In this document: piece by piece, positions 20,691-32,128 of the stretch
How the letters are laid out: the number at the start of each line of letters is the position of its first letter
Position numbering within the stretch: position 1 is the stretch's first letter
From: Gymnopilus junonius
Lineage: Eukaryota > Basidiomycota > Agaricomycetes > Agaricales > Galerinaceae
NCBI GenBank assembly: GCA_015501075.1
Contig: JADNYJ010000001.1
Span: 1,240,001-1,304,000, forward strand
Direction of reading: 5' to 3'
Length of the DNA stretch: 64,000 nucleotides
The notes under the pieces: generated by a model
Told to the model about the DNA's origin: nothing
Seen by the model: only the letters and a program-made list of their open reading frames with translations
Database searches by the model: none
Position numbers and translations under genes: made by a program

Positions 20691-23168
20691 ATGGCGAAAC
20701 AATCCAAAGGTGCTAAGCATGACAATATTCCACAGGACAGGACCCTTTCATCCAAATCAACTGACAGTTCTGCTCCATCTCTACCCGACTACATACCATC
20801 CCCCCTGTTAAGCAAGAAACTCCTTGCATTTAGGACCATTACCACGTTGCTCAGTCATGTTCAACACCAGGCATCCTTCACGCGTTCCAAATTTGGGTCA
20901 AACCCAGCCATAGGTCCCGACCTACAAAGAGAAGTCCTGCTATGCGATGCATTGGCTCACCTGGCTATCATTGATCACAAGATTATTGCATTGACAACAA
21001 ACCATCGATCTCACTCCAAGCGAAGTGACGAACTCAGCGTCATGGCGAGCCATCCTCCAGATGAGACCCATCTTCCAGATGAGAAAGTCATAGCTCCTCC
21101 TTCGACGTTTGCGACAATATTTAACAAAGTTGTCAAGACTTGGCATTTGCTGTTCACGAAGAACACTGAGAAGAGCGAGCTAAAGCAGACCCAACAAACC
21201 CAATACCCCTCCATCACCGAGGTAAAACCGCCTTCTGACTATCCAAAGGGGTCGGGTGATAGGAACCTCACGCTATACATGTACCTTGACGCTCTTGAAC
21301 AAAATTGGTGAGTAATATTGTTCCATACTCTTTTCGAAACATTTTTACATGCTTTGTAAATAGGAATCAGCCAACACTAGAATCTCATTTATGGATTTTA
21401 AGCGAGTTGCTTACAGTGGAAGATCCACTCCGCCATCGACGCCTACTAAGGTACTCGATTGCCACATGTCATCCCAAGATGATCACTCGGCTTAGGACCA
21501 CCCGCTCAAAGATGTTTATCCAGTCTCTGAAGCAGTTACCTGATTTTTTGTTCCAGTCCGGGCTTGTCAGAGACAGGCATCCACACGAAATTAGCAACGA
21601 TCGGACCTTCCTGGAGAGCTTCGTGAAGCTCACCATCGACCAATCCAACGATATAGTCAATATTTCGATTCCAAATATTGTCGCGCTGTACAAGGGATTA
21701 GGTCCAGGGGACAATACCTTTGAGCTCTATAACAGCGAGACGTATATGGAGTTCCACAAGCTCTTAAACAAGCTCTTGGATTCCTTCCAGACCTCTCTTG
21801 AAAGTCTATCAGCCTCAGCCCCCCCTGATAGCCCCAGTCATCCGAATTTTATACAGCATTTGCACACCATCTATGTTATCGGATATGCGCTTCTGACAAT
21901 CGCTAAAGGCAGAGCCTTCCAGATGTACCTGAAAAACATTCAGCCCTTGGTTGCCCCGGAGTCGACGGTAGAGGAAGACGAAGGTCAGCGAGAGGACCAG
22001 GCCGAGGACCGGGGGAGAGACATAGGTGAAGACAGTGAAAGCGATGATGACCGTGAAGTTGAAACGGTCTTGCAATATGCGACAGTAGAGGATAAGCAGA
22101 GTTGGTCAAAGCTCTGCAAAGCTTGGCTGCTGCTGATGGTGGTTCATTTCGAAGCTGCTGACGCTCTCATTGGATTCGTCTCCAGCGCAGATTTCCGATA
22201 CAAAGCTATTACTTTCAAGATTTTGACCTCGCCGATGGTGGACAACACATTACTCCCGTGGGGAGAGCTCTTCACCAACCCACGACTCAAATTCCCTACT
22301 TCAGATCCCGAAAATCCCATTGGCCCCACGAATGATGTTTTATACAAATATCTCACAGATGCTTCTAAAGCGTCCAGGTCCGCCAGCTCGCAGAGAGGTG
22401 CTGTTGACTTGGCATCAACTGCTTGGAAGAATCATGAGGACAAGGCATTTGTTGACCTCATCAAGAAAGTGCAACCTCAAACCACAGATGTTAAGACCTT
22501 ACTTTCTCAGGCTCTGTCGATCACGAGCACGAGCACGCCAGAAAGCCGCCACAAAGTTACCGAGGCTCTCGAGTCATTTCATCAGGACATACGTGACAAA
22601 GAAAAAGAGTTGCTTTTACCATTCAACCTCGAGGCCGGGTTTGGTGGCGCGCTACATTGCGAGTCCTTTCTTACAATCATGATCTACCTCCGCGAGAAGA
22701 GCCACATGCAAAAATACGCATCTTACGACGTCCTATTCAAAGAAATGCAGGTGAATCTTATTTTTTCCAGCTTTTTCGTCATCTGTACCCAATTTCTTGT
22801 GATAATAGGATTATGGACCAGGTGTCGGAGTATCCAAATATTGCTGTCTGGTTTGCTGGAAATTTATCAGCCTCTTGTTTTTGGAAAAGTCACCCAATAA
22901 CAGATTCATCGTACGAGGCTTCCACAACACCATTACAGCATGCAGCCTACCAGATTGCACTCCCGAGGGCATTGTGGACGATATGAATATTACGTTTGGA
23001 CAGTTTTTGAGAAATAGGCTCGTTGTCCTCCAGAGTAATCCTCATTCACACAGGAGGCGCACTCGTTCCACGGGTTCACACATCTCCATTGACAGTACAG
23101 ATGGTCAGAATTTGGTCATTAAACTAGACATGTCCAGCCCCTTGGACCAGCCCCTCTCCGTCGGCTGA
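20691..23168 (+). CDS. OTT_1508-like deaminase-fold protein
   Basis: Three exons (about 20691-21308, 21363-22749, 22810-23168) join in frame into a protein of about 785 residues. The long helical N-terminal region is followed by an acidic linker (EEDEGQREDQAEDRGRD). The C-terminal third carries the zinc-deaminase signature: GALHCESFL (H-x-E) and, after the last intron, VGVSKYCCLVC (C-x2-C). This arrangement is characteristic of the OTT_1508-like deaminases, a branch of the cytidine-deaminase fold expanded in fungi and also found in bacterial polymorphic toxins. The substrate is unknown. The frame is intact and the catalytic His, Glu and two Cys are present, so the enzyme may be active. It lies between a dead hAT element and a dead glucan synthase gene. 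Confidence 0.75.
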
Positions 23169-23630
23169 TATTATGCCTGAGACCTTGGGGACAATCTCTT
23201 GCTTTGTATTTCTGATAGCCTGGTTCCGTCCATGTATGCGCTTCTTGTTCCTTGTTACATTTCTCTTACGTCGACTATCCGAGGGACTGCTCAACGATAT
23301 TTTTATTTACTTAAATCGCCAATTTACTTATTACGAGTCCGATGAATGAGATTATATAAGTGTTCCGACGTGCTGACATCGTCTACTTCTTTGTCGATTC
23401 CCTCATTCTCACAGCTCATCGTCTGTAAACCCAGCCTTTCCAACGTCTCAACGAGGTGCGCATATTGTTTTCTTTAAATTTATAAATCACCTAACTGCTT
23501 TTTAGGTCGCTTACACACCTGCCAGGATGTAAACCTAAACCTCGAGAGAGGACACATTGATATAACTGTGGATGACGGGTACCCATGTGCTAAGACAATT
23601 ACATCCAAGCATCGTACTCAACCCTGCTTT
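23169..23630. other. Spacer upstream of glucan synthase pseudogene
   Basis: No gene seen. It may include the decayed 5' region of the glucan synthase copy, whose recognisable homology begins at about 23637. Confidence 0.4.
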
Positions 23631-26600
23631 CTAGTTCGACTTTTTGATGCAGCTCCTCGACAGCAGAGCATCTCGAATGTCACCAAATATGGCCCTCATC
23701 ACACTCCATGCCGACTACATTGGTGGCCACAACTGTCAACGCCAACTACCGCAAATGGTATTTCGCCGCTCAACTAGATCTCGACGATGCATCGGACAAA
23801 CCCAAAACCCGGGCGTGAACCGCTTACCTCATGGAAAGTCCCTGACCACAGCTCTGGAGGGAGGCGATGAACAGCATGAGCCAATACGATCGGTACGGCA
23901 AATTGCCTCTATCTTCTATGTTGGGGCGAAGCTGCGCAAGTGCGGTTCTGTCTTGAATGTCTTTGCTTCATCTTCAAGTGCGCGGATGATTGTTACCGGT
24001 CACCCGAGTGCCAAAATCGTGTGGAACGGGTGCCTGAGGGATTGTATCTGAGGGCTGTCATCAAGCCTCTTTACAGATTCATCCATGATCAAGGCTACGA
24101 GGTAGTTGATGGTAAGTTCGTATGACGAGAGCGGGATCACCAGGATATCATTGGATATGATGATGTCAACCAGTTGTTTTGGTATCCAGAGGGCATTGCT
24201 AGAATTGCTCTCAACGACAAGGTATGCTGTCTCTCATTCAAACTTCTACGCTGCTTGTGCTAATGCCTTGCTAGGCTTGCCTTGTCGATCTCCCTCCTGC
24301 TCAAAGGTTCATGAAATTCGACCGCATAGACTGGAATCGGGCATTTTTCAAGACTTATTCCAAAAAACGCTCCATAGGCCATTTCCTCGTCAACTTCAAC
24401 TGTATTTGGGTCATCCACATCGCCATGTACTATTTCTATACCTCCTTCAACTCTCCTAGCGTCTACCGCGTCCAAGGCCGATCATTACCAGCCACGACAT
24501 GGTCCGCAGTCGCACTCGGTGGAGCCGTTGCCACCGTCATTATGATCATGGCCACCCTCGCTCGTATATCCCCACGACATGGAACAATACCTCGCATCTC
24601 ACCTGCCATCTCGTTTTCTTGTTCATCACTCTTGGACTAACATGTGGCCCGACGTTCTATATTGCTATTGTTGAGCATAATGGGACCAGCGGGACACTCG
24701 CACTGATTTTGGGCATTGTGCAATTTTTCATTTCGGTCATTGCTACGGTTCTTTTTGCGATTATGACCTCAGGGAGGATGTTTGGTGAGTGGCGGGCAAG
24801 TCAAGGAAGTACTCGGCTAGTCAGACGTTCACGGCCAGTTATCCTGCACTTGGCCGCAAAAGCCGGATGGGCTCCATGTTGCTCTGGCTACTCGTCTTTG
24901 GGTGCAAATTCGTCGAATCATATTTCTTCCTCACCACTTCCTTCGGCAAACCCATTCAAGTCATGGTGGGGATGAAAATCCAAGGGTGCTCCGATCGGTT
25001 CTTTGGCAATGCACTGTGCACCAACCAGACGGCGTTCACGTTGACGATCTTGTATATCATGGATCTTGTGCTGTTCTTTTTGGATACCTTCCTTTGGTAT
25101 ATCATTTGGAATACGGTGTTCAGTATCGCACGGTCGTTTGCACTGGGTCTTTCGATTTGGACACCTTGGAAGGATATTTATACCCGTTTGCCCAAGAGGA
25201 TTTATGCCAAGCTTTTGGCGACGCAGGATATGGAGGTCAAGTACAAGCCAAAGGTATACTTTCGTTTTCTTTTTGAGGTCACTTTTTATGCTGATGTCTT
25301 GTGATCTTTGTAGGTTCTCATCTCTCAAATATGGAATGCCCATCATCATCTCGATGTACTGCGAACACCTGCTCTCTATCGACCATGTACAGAGGCTACT
25401 CTACCCCCAAGTCGATTCTGGCCCTGGCGGACGCTGCAGCTTGCGTGGGCCTCCCTTCTTCATCTCACAGGACGACAAGAACTTCAAGGGCGAGTTTTTC
25501 CCACCCGGAAGCGAAGCGGAGAGGAGGATCTCGTTCTTTGCTCAGAGCTTGACCACGAACATCCCACCACTGCTTCCTGTGGATGCTATGCCGACGTTTA
25601 CGGTTCTTACGCCTCATTACAGCGGGAAGGTGCATAGTTTATTGGGCTGATGGTTGGCAGGTGTCTGATAAACTCTCTTCTATATAGACCCTTCTTTCTC
25701 TTAGGGAGATCATCCGTGAAGAGGATCAGAATACCCTTGTCACACTGCTGGAGTACCTCAAGCAGCTGCATCCTGTGGAATGGGAGAACTTTGTGAAGGA
25801 TACCAAGATCCTCGCAGAAGAATGTGCCAAGTTTAACGGTGTCAATCCCTTTGCCCATGACGAGAAGGGTCAATCCAAAGTCGACGATCTGCCGTTTTAT
25901 TTCATTGGTTTCAAAGAGTGCCGCACCCGAGTTCACACTGTGCACGCGTATTTGGGCCTCGCTCCGTGCTCAAACTTTATATAGGACCATCTCAGGTATG
26001 ATGAACTATTTCAAGGCCATCAAGCTCTTATGTCGCGTTGAGAATCCCGAGGTTGTCCAGCTCTTTGGTGGAAATGCTGATAAGCTTGAGAGGGAGCTCG
26101 AGAGGATGGCGAGGCGTAAGTTCAAGTTCGTCGTTTCGATGCAACGGTTCTCAAAGTTCAACAAGGAGGAGCATGAGAATGCCGAGTTCTTGTTGAGGGC
26201 TTATCCCGACCTGCAGATTGCTTACCTCGAGGAAGAGCTTCCCAGGAAGGAGGGTGGTGATCCCAGGATTTTCTCGTCCCTCATTGATGGTCATTCCGAG
26301 TTTGTGCCCGAGACTGGAAGGAGGAGACCCAAGTTCAGGATTGAGCTGCATGGTAACCCGATTCTTGGGGATGGAAAGTCGGATAACCAGAACCATGTGA
26401 TCATCTTTTATCATGGTGAATACCTACAGCTCGTCGACGCCAACTAAGATACTTACCTCGAGGAATGCCTCAAGATCCGGAATGTGCTCGCAGAATTCGA
26501 GGAATTCTCTGTTGCGAATCAGAGCCCGTATGCACAGTGGAATCACAAGGACTTCCAGAGGCCCTCTATTGCGATTGTTGGTGCGAGGGAGTACATCTTT

Positions 26601-27645
26601 TCGGAGAATATTGGTATTTTGGGTGATTTGGCTGCTGGCAAAGAACAGACGATCGGTATGCTCTCTGCTAAGTCAATGGCTTGGATTGGCCACAAGCTGC
26701 ACTACGGACATTCTGATTTCCTCAACACGCTGTATATGAACACCCGTGGAGGAGTTTCCAAGGCACAGAAGGGTTTGCACCTCAATGAAGATATCTACGC
26801 TGGCATGACTGCTTTCGGACGAGGGGGCAAGATCAAACATACCTAGTACTATCAGTGCGGCAAGGGTCATGATCTGGGCTTTGGTACGATCTTGAACTTC
26901 CAGACCAAGATTGGAATGGGTATGGGTGAGCAGCTGTTGAGTCGAGAGTATTATTATCTTGGAACGCAGCTGCCTATCGATCAGTTCTTGATGTTTTATT
27001 ATGGGCATCCTGGGTTTCATATCAACAACATGTTGGTCATTTTGTCGGTGCAGTTGTTCATTTTGACGCGTGAGTGTTCTTCCTTGGACTTACTGCTGAC
27101 GCTTCATGCGTATAGTGGTCTTCCTCGGGACTTTGAACTCGAACCTGATGATATGCAAGTATACTTCGACTGGGCAGTCCTTGGGTGGTCAAGCTGGTTG
27201 CTACAATTTGATTCCTGTGTTTGCCTGGATCCAGCGTTGCATTATCAGCATTTTCTTGGTGTTCATGATAGCTTTCTTGCCTCTTTTCCTTCAAGGTGCG
27301 TTATTCTAGCTGGGCTTTTCGCTCTCAGCATCTCATTGGTCTCTTACTACAGAACTCGTGGAACGTGGAACATGGAAAGCAATCTTCCGGCTCGCCAAAC
27401 AATTCGGCTTGTTGTCTCCCGTCTTTGAAATCTACTCAACGCAGATTTATACCCACTCCATCCTGAGCAACTTGACGTTCGGTGGTGCTCGTTACATCGC
27501 CACTGGTCGTGGATTCGCCACTACAAGGATCTACTTCAGCATTTTGTTCTCTCGGTTTGCTGGGCCCAGCATATACCTAGGCATGAGGACACTCGTTATG
27601 TTGCTCTATGTCACGTTGATGCTGTGGACACCCTACCTCATCTAG
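23631..27645 (+). pseudogene. FKS1: 1,3-beta-glucan synthase (FKS) pseudogene
   Basis: This copy of the glycosyltransferase family 48 catalytic subunit of cell-wall glucan synthase is recognisable from [20 protein letters not shown] (about 23637) to the membrane region near LGMRTLVMLLYVTL. Landmarks are [20 protein letters not shown] (24140), [27 protein letters not shown], the core [45 protein letters not shown] and [20 protein letters not shown]. It is broken by single-base shifts (about 23715, 23790, 23850, 23890, 24560, 24790, 25345, 25925) and by stops at 24123 (TGA), 26445 (TAA), 26844 (TAG) and 27643 (TAG). Both ends are missing: the N-terminal part and about the last 300 residues. Introns are retained, so it arose by DNA duplication or decay in place, not retroposition. 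Confidence 0.93.
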
Positions 27646-28429
27646 TACTACCAAATGGTCAACCCCAACACATGACACCGCTGCAGAGGGCCACGGCGTC
27701 ACCAACATCAACGCGGGCCCTCGGAACTGCTGCAACCGCAGACCTCATAGGTACGTATACAGGGCTTGCACTAGGTTGAGATGACAGCGGCGAACTACGC
27801 TGCCTGCGTCCTCCGGCGAAGTTGCTCTATCACAACCGACTCCTGAAGACAATCCGCGTCAGGGCTGAAACCCGCACACACCAAAAATATGGTTGGAGAT
27901 TCCTGGTGCGTATTACTCACACCATATACCCCGCTATTCACCGCATCTAGCCTGCAGTAAATAACCCTCTCGCGAGCGCCGCCAACGACCGTACACAACC
28001 CGACGCCGACCTCATCCAGCAATGCCACTGCGGTAGCAACTCAGGCAACATCAACTTGCTGTACCATACGCGATCAAGATCTACAACCTCACCATAAGGC
28101 TGAACCCAATTCTGGAACACAAGTGTCACCATCCCCTACTCCGTTTGGCCATATGCTGGTCGCCGTCCACTCGTCGTTTCACGACAAGAACAGGCCCGTA
28201 GTCCCCACCCCCGTCCTCAATGTTAAGGGCGGCTCTAACCGTTGTTCGCTCGTATGAGCGCCTTTCGTGGGTTGATGAGTCTAATACGTGAAGGGGCCCC
28301 TCAAGTACAACCATATCCTGTTACCTCGTATTTTTTTGTTCCTTACATGTGGATTACCCGAATTTATCTCGATAATGCATGTACGGGCGACACAGTACAA
28401 AATAGAATAATCATTCAAGCTCCTGCGTA
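27646..28429. other. Unrecognised sequence after FKS pseudogene
   Basis: GC-richer than its surroundings. No coding frame with known motifs continues the glucan synthase homology, so the breakpoint lies near 27650. Nothing else recognised. Confidence 0.4.
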
Positions 28430-28945
28430 GTAATAAGATGTGAAGTGTCTGACTGGTGGAGGAAATGAGACCTTCAGGATGGATCTAATGCTACATTGAG
28501 GTCACGTCTGGACATGTGCTGACCAGCTGAGCCAACACTAAATATTCTAGCTGCGAGCGAGCTGAATCTGTATCTGACTGGCAGATGGAACCAGGCCTTG
28601 GGTATGGACTTGCGGCTACATGGATGGCATGCCTGATTATGTGCCCACCAGCTGAAGCTACATCAAATATTTCAGCTGTAAGGAAGCTGGTTCTGTCGCT
28701 GACTGGGAGGTGAGACAATTTCCTCTGGTCAGATATACTGTTACATGAATGTTGGATTTGAGAACATGGGTCCACTACCTGACGCTATATCAAATATCTC
28801 AGCTGTGATGGAGCTGGTTCTATGGCTGAATAGTAGGTGAGACAACACCTCCAGGTCATACCTACTGCTGCATGTATATCGGATCTGACCATGAGCCAAG
28901 CAGCTGAGCTGACATGAAATATTTCAGCTGGAATGAAGCTGGTTC
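28430..28945. repeat. Tandem repeat, about 125 bp unit, about four copies
   Basis: The landmark (a)aatattt/c-agctg recurs at 28540, 28665, 28792 and 28917, giving periods of 125, 127 and 125 bp. Each unit contains, in order, caaatatttcagctg, a gagctgg-tct segment, ctgactgg-aggtgagac, a gg-cata-ct-ctacatg segment and a gcatg-ccagctga segment. A partial copy begins near 28430. Copies are about 60-75% alike by eye, so the array is not young. No coding frame is conserved across units. Confidence 0.85.
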
Positions 28946-29454
28946 CATATATCACTCATGTGAAGCGACATATGTAATATTTGATATCAGACAACGTGAT
29001 GACTACCTGTCATACTTTTGGGGGTGTATTCCAGCGCCCTTCAAGGCGCTGTTCTTAGAGGCGGGACGTTACCGCGATGAGATCAAGTGATTTCCAGTGC
29101 TGACACGACACACTGATAATAATATTAAGAAAACGAATCACAAGCAACGCACGGATTGTCAGTGAACGTCATTTGAACGATGATTAATAATAATACTTAT
29201 ATCTGACAAGCGTACTTACTAGTCGTAACTGGTGTCCGATCTATGGCCACATCTATCTCCTATAGGGCCAAATGTACAAGTTGAAGACTTAAAAGGATAA
29301 TGATACTACACTAAACGAGAAGCAACTTCAAACAAGAGCGTGAAAAGGTAGAAATAAGTACCTACCAATAACAAGAAAGAGTAAAAAAAAGCGAATAAGG
29401 CCTAAAGACCCAACGATCCTGATAATAAGGCACCGTTATATGAGTGCCTTAGTA
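28946..29454. other. Intergenic, AT-rich
   Basis: Probable 3' flank of the Ser-rich gene, with no recognised feature. A short inverted GC motif (gcgcccttcaaggcgc) lies near 29035. Confidence 0.4.
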
Positions 29455-31637
29455 TCATACAGCCCATTCATCCAAACCTCCTCCAAAGCCTGCATTGAGT
29501 CTTCCACCCCAGCTCCTCGTCATCCTATCTTCCATCTTCTCCTCCTGTCTCGCCAGACTGGCACCAAGTCCATGAAGGCCCGATCCGCCAGGATTTAACC
29601 ATCCGCCCCACCAACCTCCGCTGCCACCACCCAACAAATCATCATTTCCTTCACTGCCATATCCATTACCAGTCACGTCCACTAATTTTCCTTTGCCCTT
29701 CCGCTTTCGCGTTGTTTTGTTGAAGCGGGAAGATGGAGGGCGCGTGCTAGCGTACGATTCTGGAAGCTCAGCAAAACTGATACGCTTGCTTGGTGTTGAC
29801 TGCCCAGAGCTCGATGGAGTTCCTGCGCGAACCCCCCCGCGCAGTACCTTGTTCACAAGGTCGGGTATACTAAGGGAGGTGGCTGTCGGTGACGGCGCCG
29901 CGCTGCTCATCGAATTTGAGACTGATAAAGATGGGCTGTGAAGTGCGGAAGGTGGTGCAGAGCGCTTCATTGCAGATTGACGAGGTGGAGATGGTGAGCG
30001 AGTGGAGGAAGAATGTTTACCTTTTGTAAAAAGTCGCGAAATGGAGGCGGTTGTGGTTGACGTGCCTGCCTCAGCAACAGACACAGGCGTACGAGGCATA
30101 AAAGCCGGTGGTCGTAGTTTCCGTCCGTTCAACGATGTGGACCTTGATGTCTGTAACGCTGGTTCTGACACTGGTTGCTCATCAAGTATTTGCGCAAACT
30201 TTGAACAGTGCGCTTAGCAACATAGCCATCTGACGACGATGACGACTCCTCGACGGGGGGCGTCATCGGTCGCACAGCCGCCGCCAAAGGGGAAATACCG
30301 CGTTTTGGCGCCTGATTTAGGTCTTGCTTGTGAGCCATATCAGGAGATTTCAGCGGAGTGGGTGAGGGAGACGATCGTCGGCGAACGATACCACTACTGC
30401 GTTCTGTACTAGAACTGGCTTTGCTAGAATCTCGTCGACGGGGCATAAATGAAGATGTAAATGACGTTGAAGGTGTATTTGAACCAGATGAAGGAGTGCG
30501 ATGAGTGACAAATGAAGACAGCATATTATATGCAGGTGTCGATGGTTCTAACGGTTTATCCGTGAGTTTGGGAGGTAAGGAAGGGGAAGTGACAGACTGA
30601 GTAGACAGTAAACTTGTTGTAGACGATGAAGCAACATCGAGAACGGCTTCCACTCGGGAGTATGATAAAGGCGAGTTTGAGAGCGAAGGCCTATCGTAGA
30701 AGGAAGAAGGATGGCATCGTCGTCCTGAGTCCGAAGCGACATATTGTGTCAGAGCTCGTGGTGGCGGTGATACTAGATTTTCACGACTTTGTTGTGAATA
30801 ATGTAATCGAGGAAGACCCGACTCGTCAGAAACCTCGATATCGGTAATTGCCAATGGACGTCGCAGTTCTAAAGAGGGTCGTCTGCGACTTCTATGCATC
30901 GACGTAGATCCACCACTTGGTAGACTGGAGCTTACACTCCCTTGGACGGAGTGTATGGACCGGGGACTGCGGCGTCTCGACATGGGGGAAGGAGATGATT
31001 TATTCGGAGCCTCTATGAATAGTCCCTCAACGTCCCGGCTAATTTCCTCAAGGTCCTGAGCCCATGTCTCTCTTACGTCCCAGGTGTCCCTGATTTTCGA
31101 CGACAGGCCGATAGCGCGTGCTTCCAACGTCATATCGGCCGGTGAGTCGTTCGCGAGTATCGCCGAAAGACTGGTTTGGGTTGAGATGGAGGATTGAAGA
31201 AGGGTATTAGACATCTCTAACGCGTTTACGCTACGTTCAAGTAGAGAATCGAGATACGGATCACCACTGGATTCAGCAGGCTGTTGAGCGGAAGGTCTCC
31301 GTCTCTGAACCGGTGGAAACCGTTTAGATCGACGCGGGGATGCGGCCTGAGGTCTCAGTGAGGGCGATGCCACAGGTGGCAGATAAACTGCGTTGTTATC
31401 CGTGTCAGTGTCCTCGTCGGCCTCTTCAGCACTATCTGGATAGTCCGGAGGCTTGTCCTCTTCCTCCTCGCCTAAACTTGACGGCCGTTGGCTCTGGTGA
31501 TTCCACCCTGCAGTAGAAATATATTCCGGTAATGAGGTAGTCGTATCAGAAGAAAGCCTTAATGCAGAGATTCGTTTTCTGTGAGTCTTCCGTGTAGGAC
31601 TGGTGGCAGTAGGGTATTTGAAGTGAAGATTGGACAT
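29455..31637 (-). CDS. Long Ser/Pro-rich conserved fungal protein, one apparent frameshift
   Basis: Starts at ATG 31637 (MSNLHFKYPT) and runs 480 codons. At about 30200-30202 (AAA on the minus strand) the frame must slip back one base to continue as KFAQILDEQPVSEPALQTSR and on to the stop at 29455, giving about 725 residues. The second frame is open upstream of the crossover, which argues for one protein and a missing A rather than two genes. Features are a basic N-terminus, an acidic stretch (EEADEDTDTDNN), a helical part (DPYLDSLLERSVNALEMSN and RETWAQDLEEISRDVEGLF), many Ser/Arg blocks, a basic RKRKGKGK patch and a Gly/Trp-rich C-terminus (GGGSGGWWGGWLNPGGSG). I do not recognise the family. 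It is probably an intrinsically disordered regulatory or scaffold protein. Confidence 0.6.
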
Positions 31638-32128
31638 GATGAATAGATTATCTATGAAGTGAATCTCCGGACAGAGCGCTAAAAGCGCTACCGTCGGTGA
31701 TGGAGTCGAGTCAGTTCAGTGGATGGTGAATATAGTAAGAGATAGAAGAGAAGAATTGGATTTATTCCAGAGTCAAGTGTTCCCAACACCGCATGGTTGC
31801 ATCATGACCATGGGCAAATCCTCTGTGCCCCGGCCCGAGTCTCACTTAACAATGCACAATAATCTTTCGTTACATTGTCCCCGCAACGGTATATTTTTGA
31901 CTACTACTCTGACGAGATGAAGCCCCGAATCCCAAAGAAAAAAGAGCAAAACAAGCAGCTCGAAGGAAAGGAGAAATGTCTACACAAGAAATTGGTATCG
32001 GTGAAATCCTAAAAGAAGGTTTGATAGAGATCTAAGTATGACTCGAATAAATGATCCAGTTCTATGAAAAGTCTGCTTGACAGGTCGCGGTCATATAGTC
32101 CCAGGTCAATCGACGCGTCATTCATCTA
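31638..32128. other. Intergenic
   Basis: Divergent leader of the Ser-rich gene and 3' flank of the phosphodiesterase pseudogene. Nothing else recognised. Confidence 0.4.

Noticed and set aside
7762..23168. One coherent new multi-gene system or giant transposon spanning the island
   Set aside because: Genes differ in state (intact, frameshifted, truncated) and orientation, and no flanking inverted repeats or shared junctions were seen; nested independent insertions explain it better.
29455..30171. Reading 29455-30171 as a separate gene
   Set aside because: The frame has no ATG at its apparent start (GTG) and is open further upstream, so it continues the upstream protein after a one-base shift.
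30195..30210. Programmed -1 frameshift in the Ser-rich gene
   Set aside because: The crossover does not form a canonical X-XXY-YYZ slippery site, and neighbouring genes have similar one-base faults; a missing A is simpler.
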